Part shown: positions 8,179 to 16,623 of the stretch, one piece after another
How positions within the stretch are numbered: the first letter of the stretch is position 1
How the letters are laid out: each line of letters starts with the position of its first letter
Source of the DNA: Streptomyces ferrugineus
Lineage (GTDB): Bacteria > Actinomycetota > Actinomycetes > Streptomycetales > Streptomycetaceae
DNA: 64,000 bases
Reading direction: 5' to 3'
NCBI RefSeq assembly: GCF_015160855.1
Contig: NZ_CP063373.1
Span: 5,704,001 to 5,768,000 of the forward strand
Position numbers and translations under genes: made by a program
The notes under the pieces: model-generated
Database searches by the model: none
The model's input: only the letters and a program-made list of their open reading frames with translations
Told to the model about the DNA's origin: nothing

Positions 8179-9201
8179 ATGGCGGACGGGACGATGCGCG
8201 CGTGGTCGGTGATCGAGCCGGGGCCGGTCGGGGCGGGGCCGCTGCGGCTGGTCGAGAAGCCGGTGCCGGTGCCCGGGGACGACGAGCTGCTGGTGCGGGT
8301 GCGGGCGTGCGGGGTGTGCCGTACGGATCTGCATGTCGCCGAGGGCGATCTGCCGGTGCGCCGGCCCGGGGTGACGCCCGGGCACGAGGTCGTCGGGGAG
8401 GTCGTGGGGTTCGGGGCGGCGGTGGGCGGCTTCGCGGTCGGGGAACGGGTGGGGGTGGCCTGGCTGCGGCGGACCGACGGGACGTGCCGCTATTGCGCGC
8501 GGGGGTCGGAGAACCTGTGCCCGGCCTCGTCCTACACCGGCTGGGACGCCGACGGCGGATACGCCGAGTACACGACCGTGCCGGCCGCGTTCGCCTACCG
8601 GCTGCCCGGCGGCCTGGACGACGTGTCGCTCGCGCCGCTGCTGTGTGCCGGGATCATCGGCCATCGCGCGCTGCGCCGCTCGGCACTGCCGCCGGGCGGA
8701 CGGCTGGGACTGTACGGCTTCGGGGGCAGCGCTCATCTGTGCGCGCAGGTGGCGATGGCCGAGGGTGCCACCGTGCACGTCCTCACGCGCGGGGCGGACG
8801 CCCGCAAGCTGGCGCTCGATCTCGGGGCGGCCTCGGCGCGCGGCCCGTACGAGATGCCGCCGGAGCCGCTGGACAGCGCGATCCTGTTCGCGCCCGCCGG
8901 TGAGCTGGTGCCGGGCGCGCTGCGGGCCCTGGACCGGGGCGGGACGCTGGCGATCGCCGGCATCCACCTCAGCGACGTCCCGGGCCTGCGCTACGAGAGC
9001 GAGCTGTTCTACGAGAAGCAGCTGCGCAGCGTCACCTCCAACACCCGCGAGGACGGCCGTGAGTTCCTGGCGCTGGTCGCCGAGCACTCCGTACACGCCA
9101 CGACACACAGCTATCCGCTGTCGCGGGCGGACGAGGCGCTGCGGGATCTCGCGGCGGGGCGGTTCGACGGTGCGGCCGTGCTGGTGAACGACCTGTCCTG
9201 A
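8179..9201 (+). CDS. Zinc-dependent alcohol dehydrogenase (MDR family)
   Basis: 340 residues, medium-chain dehydrogenase. Catalytic zinc ligands are visible in [11 protein letters not shown] (Cys), [10 protein letters not shown] (His-Glu) and LLCAG (Cys). The Rossmann segment [17 protein letters not shown] binds NAD(P). The structural-zinc lobe reads [18 protein letters not shown], so only three of the usual four cysteines are present and an Asp sits where the first should be. The subfamily resembles AdhP-like enzymes that oxidise short alcohols or reduce aldehydes. The start ATG at 8179 lacks a strong ribosome site, and ATG 8194 (MRAWSV) is a possible alternative. It is transcribed alone. 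Confidence 0.9.
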   Translation: MADGTMRAWSVIEPGPVGAGPLRLVEKPVPVPGDDELLVRVRACGVCRTDLHVAEGDLPVRRPGVTPGHEVVGEVVGFGAAVGGFAVGERVGVAWLRRTDGTCRYCARGSENLCPASSYTGWDADGGYAEYTTVPAAFAYRLPGGLDDVSLAPLLCAGIIGHRALRRSALPPGGRLGLYGFGGSAHLCAQVAMAEGATVHVLTRGADARKLALDLGAASARGPYEMPPEPLDSAILFAPAGELVPGALRALDRGGTLAIAGIHLSDVPGLRYESELFYEKQLRSVTSNTREDGREFLALVAEHSVHATTHSYPLSRADEALRDLAAGRFDGAAVLVNDLS

Positions 9202-9306
9202 GCCGCGTGCGCCCCCGGCGCCGGCCGGGACGCGTGAGTCGGGTGGTCGCGCGCCGTACGCCCGCCCGTCCGGACGATCACCACCGGCGTGAAAGGACGT
9301 GCCCGT

Positions 9307-9336
9307 GCGCCCTCCGCTTCGGAGGAGGGTTTGCGC
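9307..9336 (+). terminator. Possible terminator of the alcohol dehydrogenase gene
   Basis: CCTCCG-CTT-CGGAGG (9311-9325) forms a compact stem. An alternative register pairs CCCTCC with GGAGGG followed by TTT, and GCGC repeats flank the whole. It lies about 105 bp after the stop. Confidence 0.35.
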
Positions 9337-9432
9337 CACTCACGTGGTGAAGCCGCCCCCTTCACGCCGTACCGGGCAGGCCACCTGCGCTGTTTGGCTT
9401 GTCCGTGCGGCGCGTTCGGCCCATCCGTGCCA

Positions 9433-9552
9433 CTGGGTCCTGTCGTCACATTCCCGTCGTCCGCCCGAAGGGCGGGCCCGGCGGCGTCTGGTGCGTGCGA
9501 GCGTGCGTGCCAGACGCCGCCGGGCAGGCGGGAATGTGGCGACAGGGCCCAG
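9433..9552 (+). repeat. Large inverted repeat able to fold as a three-way junction upstream of the encapsulin operon
   Basis: The outer arms 9433-9456 and 9529-9552 are complementary over 24 positions, with only two G-U type pairs. Inside lie a perfect 6-bp hairpin (CCGCCC-GAA-GGGCGG, 9461-9475) and a perfect 16-bp hairpin (9476-9491 with 9510-9525, 18-nt loop). Only 4 and 3 nt are left unpaired at the junction. It ends 80 bp before the shell gene start. It may be a structured 5' leader, a small RNA, a terminator or a mobile palindromic element. Confidence 0.6.
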
Positions 9553-9632
9553 GGCCGCCGTCATCGCGCCCAGAGGCTGCCGTCGTCATCGACCACTCCG
9601 CTCACCCCTGCTCACCCCTCCAGGGAGGGACA

Positions 9633-11069
9633 GTGTCCGTACCCGAGAGTGCCACCGGACCCGCCGCCGACGACCCCGCCCCCGCCGCCGACGGACCACT
9701 CACCAGTCTGAGCACCCAGGCCGCGCGCCAGCTCACCACGACCACCAAGTCCGAACCGCAGATGCAGGCCATCTCCTCGCGATGGCTGCTGAAGATGCTT
9801 CCGTGGGTGGACGTCAAGGGCGGCACCTACCGCGTCAACCGGCGTCTGCAACTGCGCGTGGGCCGCGGCCGGGTGCAGTTCGAGCAGAACGGCGCCGACG
9901 ACATCAAGGTCATCCCCCAGACGCTCACCGAACTGCCGGTCCTGCGCGGCTACTCCGACCTCGACGTGCTCAAGGAGGTCGCGACCCGGTTCCGGGTGCG
10001 CGAGGTGCGCGCCGGCCAGGTGCTCGTCGAGGCCGGGCAGCCGGTCCATGAGGCCTACCTCGTCGTGCACGGCCGGTTCACCCGCTTCACCGAGGGCAAG
10101 TACGGCGAGGAGGAGATCCTCGGCATCGTCACCGACGGCGACCAGATCGGCGACGAGGCCATCGGCCAGACCGACCCGCTGTGGCTGAGCTCGGTGCGCG
10201 CCGAGACCTCGGGCGTGCTGCTGGTGCTGCCCTGGACCGTGGTGCGGGAGTTCACCGAACGGGTGCCGTCCCTCGCCGCGCACCTGGCGGCCTACGCCGA
10301 ACGGCAGCGGCTGCCCATGAACCGCAAGGGCGAGGCGGACGTCCCGGTACAGGCCGGGCACAGCGGGGAGCCGACCATCAACGGCGGCTTCGTCGACTAC
10401 GAACTCGCCCCGCGCGAGTACGAGTTGTCCCTCACCCAGACCGTGCTGCGCGTGCACACCAGGGTCGCCGACCTCTACAACAACCCGATGAACCAGACCG
10501 AGCAGCAACTGAGGCTGACCGTCGAGGAGATCCGCGAGCGCCAGGAGTGGGAGCTGGTCAACAACCGGGAGTTCGGACTGCTGCACAGCGCCGACTACGG
10601 GCAGCGCATCAGCACCTTCACCGGTCCGCCGACACCGGACGACATGGACGAGCTGCTGTCGATGCGCCGCAAGACCAAGCTGTTCATCGCCCATCCGAAG
10701 GCGATCGCGGCCTTCTTCCGGCAGTGCAACCGGCGCGGCCTGGTGCCCGGCACGGCGAGCGTCGACGGGCACGAGATCCCGGCCTGGCGCGGTGTCCCGA
10801 TCTTCCCGTGCAACAAGATCCCGATCAGCCCGCAGCACACCTCCAGCATCATCGCGCTGCGCACCGGCGAGGGCGACCAGGGGGCCGTCGGACTGTTCCA
10901 GACGGGGATTCCGGACGAGTTCCAGCCCGGTCTGAACGTGCGGTTCATGGGCATCGACGCCAACTCGATCATCCGCTACCTCGTCACCGCCTACTACTCG
11001 CTGGCGATCCTCGTCCCGGACGCGGTCGGGATCCTCGAGAACGCCCAGATCGGCCGGACCCCTGAGTGA
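9633..11069 (+). CDS. Family 2B encapsulin shell protein with cyclic-nucleotide-binding-like domain (EshA-like)
   Basis: 478 residues starting at GTG 9633, preceded by GGGAGGGA. A disordered N-terminal arm (about 1-50) and an HK97-fold shell protein are interrupted by a cNMP-binding-like domain (about 110-215: [48 protein letters not shown]). The shell continues with [40 protein letters not shown] and the C-terminal region around [13 protein letters not shown]. Family 2B encapsulins of Streptomyces sit next to 2-methylisoborneol-type cyclases and package them; the orthologue family includes EshA of S. griseus, linked to development. Here it is the first gene of the terpene operon, ending 16 bp before the cyclase. 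The arm contains a [11 protein letters not shown] segment and Ala/Pro repeats. Confidence 0.93.
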   Translation: MSVPESATGPAADDPAPAADGPLTSLSTQAARQLTTTTKSEPQMQAISSRWLLKMLPWVDVKGGTYRVNRRLQLRVGRGRVQFEQNGADDIKVIPQTLTELPVLRGYSDLDVLKEVATRFRVREVRAGQVLVEAGQPVHEAYLVVHGRFTRFTEGKYGEEEILGIVTDGDQIGDEAIGQTDPLWLSSVRAETSGVLLVLPWTVVREFTERVPSLAAHLAAYAERQRLPMNRKGEADVPVQAGHSGEPTINGGFVDYELAPREYELSLTQTVLRVHTRVADLYNNPMNQTEQQLRLTVEEIRERQEWELVNNREFGLLHSADYGQRISTFTGPPTPDDMDELLSMRRKTKLFIAHPKAIAAFFRQCNRRGLVPGTASVDGHEIPAWRGVPIFPCNKIPISPQHTSSIIALRTGEGDQGAVGLFQTGIPDEFQPGLNVRFMGIDANSIIRYLVTAYYSLAILVPDAVGILENAQIGRTPE

Positions 11070-11085
11070 TCGTGTGGAGCATCCG

Positions 11086-12135
11086 ATGAGCACGGCCCCC
11101 TCCTCGCCGGCCCTGCCCGGACCGCCGAACCTCGCCCGCACCATCCGGGCCCGGCGCGGCGGTGCGATCCCCGGGCTCAAGTACCGGCAGGTCGCCCCCG
11201 CCGACCCGGAGAAGGTCGCGGAGGTCGACCGCAGACTGGAGGCCTGGGCCCGCCGCCTCGATCTGTTCCCGCGGTCCTGGTCGGGGGACTTCTCGGGGTT
11301 CCAGTTCGGCCGGGCGGTGGTGCTCCAGCACCCGGCCGGGGCCGACCTGGAGCGCCTGACGGCGGCCGGGGAGCTGCTGCTCGCCGAGAACATCGTGGAC
11401 AGCTGCTACTGCGAGGAGGACGAGGGCAGGGGGGCCTCGCGCAGCGGTCTCGGCGGGCGGCTGATCCTGGCCCAGTCGGCGCTGGACCCGTACCACGGCA
11501 CCCCGGAGTTCCAGGAGCAGTGGGCGCACGGTGTGCAGCGGGACGGTCCGCTGCGCTCGTACCACTGGGCGCTGAAGGACTACGCCGCCGTCGCCACGCC
11601 CAGCCAGACCGACCGGCTGGTGCACGATCTCGCCCGGCTGCACCTGGGCTATCTCGCCGAGGCCGCCTGGAGCGAGACGCGGTACGTCCCGCACGTGTGG
11701 GAGTACCTGGTGATGCGGCAGTTCAACAACTTCCGTCCCTGCCTGTCGATCGTCGACGCCATCGACGGCTACGAACTGCCCGAGGCGCTGTACGCCCGAC
11801 CCGAGATCCAGCGGATCACCGCCCTCGCCTGCAACGCCACCACGATCGTCAACGACCTGTACTCCTTCACCAAGGAACTGGCCAGCGACCCCACCCATCT
11901 GAATCTGCCGCAGGTCATCGCGGCCAACGAGCGCTGCGGCCTCAAGGCCGCCTACCTGAAGGCGGTCGAGATCCACAACCGGATCATGGAGGCGTTCGAG
12001 GAGGAGTCGGCCCTGCTCGCCGCCACCTCACCGCTCGTCGAGCGCTACGCCCGGGGCCTGTCCGACTGGGTGGCCGGCAACCACGAGTGGCACGCCACCA
12101 ACACCCACCGCTACTACCTGCCCGACTACTGGTAA
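11086..12135 (+). CDS. 2-Methylisoborneol-type terpene synthase, short form
   Basis: 349 residues from ATG 11086, which has GGAG 6 nt upstream; a GTG at 11074 would add four residues. The alpha-helical class I terpene synthase fold is clear, with NSE motif N256 DLYSFTKE and the C-terminal WHATNTHRYYLPDYW. Extensive similarity to 2-methylisoborneol synthase (SCO7700 type) includes LGGRLILAQSALDPYHGTPE and YLVMRQFNNFRPCL. The family cyclises 2-methyl-GPP to the earthy volatile 2-MIB. Two oddities stand out. The metal motif reads DSCYCEED (105-112), where I recall DDCYCED in S. coelicolor. The protein also lacks about 90 N-terminal residues of the usual disordered extension; upstream sequence is the shell gene, so no longer start exists. 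It lies between the shell gene and the methyltransferase, whose product it uses. Confidence 0.88.
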   Translation: MSTAPSSPALPGPPNLARTIRARRGGAIPGLKYRQVAPADPEKVAEVDRRLEAWARRLDLFPRSWSGDFSGFQFGRAVVLQHPAGADLERLTAAGELLLAENIVDSCYCEEDEGRGASRSGLGGRLILAQSALDPYHGTPEFQEQWAHGVQRDGPLRSYHWALKDYAAVATPSQTDRLVHDLARLHLGYLAEAAWSETRYVPHVWEYLVMRQFNNFRPCLSIVDAIDGYELPEALYARPEIQRITALACNATTIVNDLYSFTKELASDPTHLNLPQVIAANERCGLKAAYLKAVEIHNRIMEAFEEESALLAATSPLVERYARGLSDWVAGNHEWHATNTHRYYLPDYW

Positions 12136-12185
12136 AGCGCGAGCGAATGACAGAACGTCACACGCACCAACCCGAGGAGTCACCG

Positions 12186-13064
12186 TTGACCATCGCCCCC
12201 GAAGCCGACCCCAAGGCGAAATCGGTGCCGACCCAGTCCACGTACCAGACCCGCGTCGCGGACTACTGGAACGCCGAGGAGAACCCGGTCAACCTCGAAC
12301 TCGGAAAGCTCGACGACCTGTACCACCACCACTACGGCATCGGGGACGCCGACCGCTCGGTGCTCGACGAACCCGATCCCGCCCTGCGCCGGGAGCGGAT
12401 CACCGCCGAACTGCACCGGCTGGAGCACGCCCAGGCCGAACTCCTCGCCGACCGTCTCGGCCCGCTCTCCCCCGCCGACCGCGTCTTCGACGCCGGCTGC
12501 GGGCGCGGCGGCGGCAGCGTGGTGGCGCATCTGCGCTACGGCTGCCACGCCGACGGCGTCACCATCTCCGACAAGCAGGCCGAGTTCGCCAACGCGCAGG
12601 CCCGCGACCGGGGCATCGACGACCGGGTGCGCTACCACCACCGCAACATGCTGGACACCGGGCTCCCGACCGGGGCGTACGCGGCCTCCTGGAACAACGA
12701 GTCCACCATGTACGTCGAGCTGGACCTGCTGTTCGCCGAGCACGCCCGGCTGCTGCGCCGCGGCGGCCGCTATGTGGTGATCACCGGCTGCTACAACGAC
12801 ACCTATGGGCGCGCCTCCCGCGAGGTGTCCCTCATCAACGCCCACTACATCTGCGACATCCATCCACGCTCGGCGTACTTCCGCGCCATGGCCCGCAACC
12901 GGCTGGTCCCGGTCCATGTGCAGGATCTGACCGCGGCGACCATCCCCTACTGGGAACTGCGCCGCGAGGCCGATCACCTGGTGACGGGTATCGAGGACAC
13001 CTTCCTCAACGCCTACCGCAACGGCAGCTTCCAGTATCTGCTGATCGCGGCGGACCGCGTCTGA
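12186..13064 (+). CDS. Geranyl diphosphate 2-C-methyltransferase
   Basis: 292 residues from TTG 12186, chosen because GAGGAG lies 6 nt upstream; an in-frame ATG at 12147 has no good ribosome site. The SAM-binding motif is VFDAGCGRGGGSVVAH. The region TASWNNEST-like (AASWNNESTMYVEL), NAHYICDIHPRSAYFRAMA and the end GSFQYLLIAADRV match the S. coelicolor GPP methyltransferase (SCO7701) as I remember it. It methylates C2 of GPP, giving 2-methyl-GPP for the cyclase just upstream (51 bp apart). It is the last gene of the operon, followed by a strong hairpin terminator. Confidence 0.93.
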   Translation: MTIAPEADPKAKSVPTQSTYQTRVADYWNAEENPVNLELGKLDDLYHHHYGIGDADRSVLDEPDPALRRERITAELHRLEHAQAELLADRLGPLSPADRVFDAGCGRGGGSVVAHLRYGCHADGVTISDKQAEFANAQARDRGIDDRVRYHHRNMLDTGLPTGAYAASWNNESTMYVELDLLFAEHARLLRRGGRYVVITGCYNDTYGRASREVSLINAHYICDIHPRSAYFRAMARNRLVPVHVQDLTAATIPYWELRREADHLVTGIEDTFLNAYRNGSFQYLLIAADRV

Positions 13065-13079
13065 GCGACCGTCGGGCTC

Positions 13080-13111
13080 GCGTCGGCCACGGCCCATTCC
13101 GTGGCCGACGC
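13080..13111 (+). terminator. Terminator of the encapsulin-terpene operon
   Basis: The 13-bp perfect stem GCGTCGGCCACGG / CCGTGGCCGACGC with a 6-nt loop starts 16 bp after the methyltransferase stop. A pyrimidine-rich stretch follows. Confidence 0.8.
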
Positions 13112-13182
13112 GTGTCTTCCCCCTTGGGGCCGGTCGTGCTTGCCTGGGAGCCGTTTTCGGTGTCCGGGGCGGGAGTCGCCGT

Positions 13183-14073
13183 ATGCGCAGACCGTGGATC
13201 GTGGGGGTGCTGCTGGCCGCCGTGCTGCTCGGCGCGTGCGGGGACCCGGCGTCGGAGCCGCAGGACGCGCCCCCGCCCAAGGTGCCGAGGGCGTCGGTCA
13301 CCACGCAGCAGCGGGCGCCGGCCTCACCGAGCCCCACGCCCGTGAAGGCGCCCTCCGTGCTGTATCTCGGCGACTCCCTCGCGATGGAGGCGCAGCGGGT
13401 CATCGGCCAGGAACTGCGCCGCGAGCTGCGGGCGACGTACAAGAGCGCCCCGTACTCGGGCACGACCCTGTGCGACTACCTGGAGGGCACGGGCAAGCGG
13501 TCCCTGGTCCCGGACGCGGACAAGGCGGCCGTGCTGGTGCGCAGGGAACGGCCGGACTTCGTGGTGCTGCAGTTCTGGGGGAACGCGTGGGATTACACGC
13601 CGTGCATGGCCGGGATCACCCACGACGCCTCTCCGGGAAGGTACTTCGAGCGGTACGCGGCGGACATGAAGCGGCTCACCGACCAGATCTCGGCGGCCGG
13701 GGAGGCACGGATCGTCTGGGTGCTGCAGGGGCCGGACCCGATCACGCCCGACCGGGTCCGGCGGGTCAACGCCCTCTACGAGAAGCAGGCCGCGGCCTCG
13801 GGCGATCTGGTCGCCGACGCCGGCAAGGCGGTGAGCGCGGCCGGGGCCCGCTACTCCTGGGTCCAGTACCTGCCGTGCACGGCGTACGAGCAGGCGCACT
13901 CCGAGTACTGCACCCAGCCGGGCCGCGACCGGACGGCCCTGCACCGCGACGACGACTATCTGCACTTCTGTCTGGCGCCGACCACCTCGACGCCCAAGCC
14001 ATGCCCGGTCCGCTCCCCCGGGATTCTGCGGATCGCCCAAGCGATCACTCAGGTGATCCGCGAGAACCCGTAG
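13183..14073 (+). CDS. SGNH/GDSL-hydrolase-like lipoprotein
   Basis: 296 residues with a lipoprotein signal: MRRPWIVGVLLAAVLLGAC, lipobox LGAC with Cys at 19. A Pro/Thr/Ser-rich spacer (23-57) leads to an SGNH-type domain opening with VLYLGDSLAMEAQ (block I, Ser in GDS). WGNAWDYTPC contains the block III-like Asn, and the C-terminal DDDYLHFC may supply the Asp/His pair. These secreted esterase-like proteins are attached to the outer membrane face; substrates (cell wall or polysaccharide O-acyl groups) are unknown. Start ATG 13183 has GGGAG 8 nt upstream. It is convergent with the VOC gene at 14082. Confidence 0.82.
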   Translation: MRRPWIVGVLLAAVLLGACGDPASEPQDAPPPKVPRASVTTQQRAPASPSPTPVKAPSVLYLGDSLAMEAQRVIGQELRRELRATYKSAPYSGTTLCDYLEGTGKRSLVPDADKAAVLVRRERPDFVVLQFWGNAWDYTPCMAGITHDASPGRYFERYAADMKRLTDQISAAGEARIVWVLQGPDPITPDRVRRVNALYEKQAAASGDLVADAGKAVSAAGARYSWVQYLPCTAYEQAHSEYCTQPGRDRTALHRDDDYLHFCLAPTTSTPKPCPVRSPGILRIAQAITQVIRENP

Positions 14074-14081
14074 GGCCGGGC

Positions 14082-14564
14082 TCACTCGCCCGCGTAGGCC
14101 TTGTCCAGGGCGGCGATGTCGAACTTGCCCATCGCCATGAACGCCTTGGTCACCCGGGCCGCCTTCGCCGGGTCCGGGTCGGTGATCATCGCGTCCAGCC
14201 GGTCCGGGACGACCTGCCAGGACACCCCGTACCGGTCCTTGAGCCAGCCGCACGGGCCGGGCTCGCCGCCGTTCTCGGTGAGCTTGGCCCAGTAGTAGTC
14301 GATCTCCTCCTGGTTCTCGCAGAAGATCATGAAGGAGGTCGCCTCGGTGAACTTGAACTGGGGCCCGCCGTTGAGCCCGAGGAACTTCTGGCCGTTGGCC
14401 GTGAACTCGACGGTCATCACGCTGCCGGCGGGCTGGGGCGCCCCCTCCGGGTAGCGCGCGACCTTGCCGACGCTGGAGTTCTTGAAGACGGACACATAGA
14501 AGTGGGCGGCCTCCTCCGCCTGGCCGTCGAACCACAGACACGTGGTGAAACCGTCGCTTGCCAT
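14082..14564 (-). CDS. PhnB-like VOC protein
   Basis: 160 residues with a single VOC domain of the PhnB / 3-demethylubiquinone-methyltransferase-like subfamily. TTCLWFDGQAEEAAHFYVSVF, FLGLNGGPQFKFTEATSFMI and DRYGVSWQVVP are diagnostic. Despite the old name these are not methyltransferases, and the true function is unknown. The start ATG at 14564 has AGGAGGAAG just upstream. It is probably monocistronic and divergent from the epoxide hydrolase gene. Confidence 0.87.
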   Translation of the reverse strand: MASDGFTTCLWFDGQAEEAAHFYVSVFKNSSVGKVARYPEGAPQPAGSVMTVEFTANGQKFLGLNGGPQFKFTEATSFMIFCENQEEIDYYWAKLTENGGEPGPCGWLKDRYGVSWQVVPDRLDAMITDPDPAKAARVTKAFMAMGKFDIAALDKAYAGE

Positions 14565-14675
14565 GACTTCCTCCTGGAGCCTGGATCCGCTGTCATCTGT
14601 GTCGACCGGCCCGCGCCGCGAAAGTCATCGCTCGCAACGGCGGGAAATCCGCGTGGCCGGTACAACGAGGCGAAC

Positions 14676-14681
14676 TAGCAT
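14676..14681 (+). promoter_or_regulatory. Putative -10 box of a leaderless epoxide hydrolase transcript
   Basis: TAGCAT is followed by 6 nt and the ATG at 14688. No Shine-Dalgarno sequence precedes the start. Confidence 0.4.
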
Positions 14682-14687
14682 CCCGGC

Positions 14688-15896
14688 ATGACGTCATCGT
14701 CCACGGACAGCATCCGCCCGTATCGCATCGACATTCCGCAGAGCGCCCTCGACGATCTCCACGACCGGCTCGACCGCACCCGCTGGCCCGACGCGATCCC
14801 GGGCGCGGGATGGGCCCACGGGGTGCCGATCGGCTATCTGCGCGACCTCGTACGGCACTGGCGGCACGGCTACGACTGGCGGGCGGCCGAGGCCCGGCTC
14901 AACGAGTGGCCGCAGTTCACGACCACGATCGACGGGGCGAACGTCCACTTCGCACATGTCCGCTCGCCCGAGCCCGATGCCACCCCGCTGATCATCACAC
15001 ACGGCTGGCCGGGGTCGATCGTGGAGTTCCTGGACGTCGTGGGGCCGCTCGCCGACCCGGCGGCGCACGGGGGCGATCCGGCGGACGCCTTCCATGTCGT
15101 CGTCCCGAGCATCCCGGGGTTCGGGCTGTCCGGGCCGACGACCGAGCCCGGCTGGGAGGCGGGCCGGGTCGCCGACGCGTGGGCCGAGCTGATGCGCCGG
15201 CTCGGCTATGAGCGGTTCGGCGCGCAGGGCGGCGACTGGGGCGCGGCGATCACCCGGGAGCTGGGCAGGTCGCATCCCGGGCGGGTGCTCGGCGTCCACG
15301 TCAATCTGCTGCCGGGCGCGCAGGCGACCAGCGAGCCGACGCCGCAGGAGCTGGCCGAGCTGCCCCCCGACGAACAGGAGCGGGCACTCACCTCATGGCG
15401 CCGGTGGGCCGCCTTCTCGCGCGACGGCATCGGCTACTACCACCAGCAGGCCACCCGGCCGCAGACCCTGGCGTACGGGCTCACCGACTCACCCGTGGGG
15501 CAACTCGCCTGGATCGTCGAGAAGTTCCGGGAGTGGACGGACTCCGGGGAACTGCCGGAGGAGGCCGTCGACCGGGACCGGATGCTCACCAACGTGATGC
15601 TGTACTGGCTGACCGGCACCGCCGGTTCGTCCGCGCGCATCTACTACGAGCGGGCGCATCCGCGCGGCCGGGTCGCGAAGCCCGCCGAGCCGTCCACCGC
15701 CCCGACCGCGCTCGCCCTGTTCCCCGCCGAACCGCAGCTCCCACTGCGGCACAAGGCCGAGCGCACCGAGAACCTGGTGCGGTGGACGGAGTTCGACCGG
15801 GGCGGGCACTTCGCGGCGATGGAGGAGCCGGACCTGCTGGTGGACGACGTCCGGGCGTTCTTCCGGCAGTTGCGCGAGGGCTCTGCCGTCGGCTGA
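14688..15896 (+). CDS. Epoxide hydrolase (EHN domain plus alpha/beta hydrolase)
   Basis: 402 residues. An N-terminal EHN domain (about 8-115, RPYRIDIPQSALDDLHDRL) is followed by an alpha/beta-hydrolase domain. The oxyanion HGWPGS motif is at 105-110 and the nucleophile D183 in AQGGDWGAAI. Two ring Tyr probably lie in the lid, and the catalytic His is in RGGHFAAMEEPDLL near the C-terminus. Family members open epoxides to diols, as microsomal epoxide hydrolase and juvenile-hormone epoxide hydrolase do. It should be cytosolic. The stop codon directly abuts the PopR-box-like palindrome that precedes clpP3. Confidence 0.92.
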   Translation: MTSSSTDSIRPYRIDIPQSALDDLHDRLDRTRWPDAIPGAGWAHGVPIGYLRDLVRHWRHGYDWRAAEARLNEWPQFTTTIDGANVHFAHVRSPEPDATPLIITHGWPGSIVEFLDVVGPLADPAAHGGDPADAFHVVVPSIPGFGLSGPTTEPGWEAGRVADAWAELMRRLGYERFGAQGGDWGAAITRELGRSHPGRVLGVHVNLLPGAQATSEPTPQELAELPPDEQERALTSWRRWAAFSRDGIGYYHQQATRPQTLAYGLTDSPVGQLAWIVEKFREWTDSGELPEEAVDRDRMLTNVMLYWLTGTAGSSARIYYERAHPRGRVAKPAEPSTAPTALALFPAEPQLPLRHKAERTENLVRWTEFDRGGHFAAMEEPDLLVDDVRAFFRQLREGSAVG

Positions 15897-15911
15897 TCTG
15901 CCACGGGCAGA
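15897..15911 (+). promoter_or_regulatory. Putative PopR operator upstream of clpP3-clpP4
   Basis: TCTGCC-ACG-GGCAGA is a perfect inverted repeat with a 3-nt centre. It matches 6 of 7 bases in each arm of the PopR box TTCTGCC-N3-GGCAGAA described for the Streptomyces lividans clpP3 clpP4 promoter (recalled). It sits 73 bp upstream of the clpP3 start, and a popR-like gene follows the operon. Confidence 0.75.
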
Positions 15912-15983
15912 CAAATCCGCCACCGGCGTCGTCCGCGGTCGACAGTGGGGTCGACGGCATCCCGACCACCACGAGGAGACCAG

Positions 15984-16622
15984 ATGACGCCCCTTGCCAT
16001 GCTCGCGCCCCGGGCCGAGGAGGGCGACACCCCGCCGACGCGGTTCGACGACCATCTCGCCGCCCAACTGCTGGGCCAGCGCATCGTGTTCCTCGGCACC
16101 GAGGTCACCGAGGCCTCCGCCAACCGGGTCTGCGCGCAGTTGCTCCTGCTGTCGGCGGAGGACCCGCGCACCGACATCAGCCTGTACATCAACAGCCCGG
16201 GCGGGTCCGTGTACGCGGGGCTCGCGATCTACGACACGATGCGCCTCATCCCCAACGACGTCTCGACGCTCGCCATCGGCTTCGCGGCCAGCATGGGCCA
16301 GTTCCTGCTCTGCGGCGGCACGCCGGGCAAGCGGTACGCCCTGCCGAACGCGCGGATCATGATGCACCAGGGGTCGGCGGGCATCGGGGGCACTGCCGCC
16401 GACATCGAGATCCAGGCGGAGAACCTGGAGCACAGCAAGCGGACCATGGAGCGGCTCATCGCCGAGAACACCGGCCAGACCCCGGAGACCATCGCCCGGG
16501 ACGGTGACCGCGACCGCTGGTTCACGGCCGAGGAGGCCAGGGAGTACGGCATGGTGGACCAGGTCGTCCAGTCCCTCGTGGACGTCCGCCCGGCCGCCTC
16601 GAAGCGACGGATGGGGCTGTGA
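15984..16622 (+). CDS. clpP3: ATP-dependent Clp protease proteolytic subunit ClpP3
   Basis: 212 residues from ATG 15984, with GAGGAG 7 nt upstream. The serine-protease triad is complete: S103 in [12 protein letters not shown]128 in IMMHQGSAG and D177 in [24 protein letters not shown] gives the oxyanion region. It would form tetradecameric rings, alone or with ClpP4, and degrade substrates fed by ClpX or ClpC. In Streptomyces the clpP3-clpP4 operon is a back-up pair turned on by PopR when ClpP1 fails. The identity as clpP3 comes from its position before clpP4 and from the adjacent popR. It is followed by clpP4 with one base between stop and start. Confidence 0.92.
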   Translation: MTPLAMLAPRAEEGDTPPTRFDDHLAAQLLGQRIVFLGTEVTEASANRVCAQLLLLSAEDPRTDISLYINSPGGSVYAGLAIYDTMRLIPNDVSTLAIGFAASMGQFLLCGGTPGKRYALPNARIMMHQGSAGIGGTAADIEIQAENLEHSKRTMERLIAENTGQTPETIARDGDRDRWFTAEEAREYGMVDQVVQSLVDVRPAASKRRMGL

Positions 16623-16623
16623 C

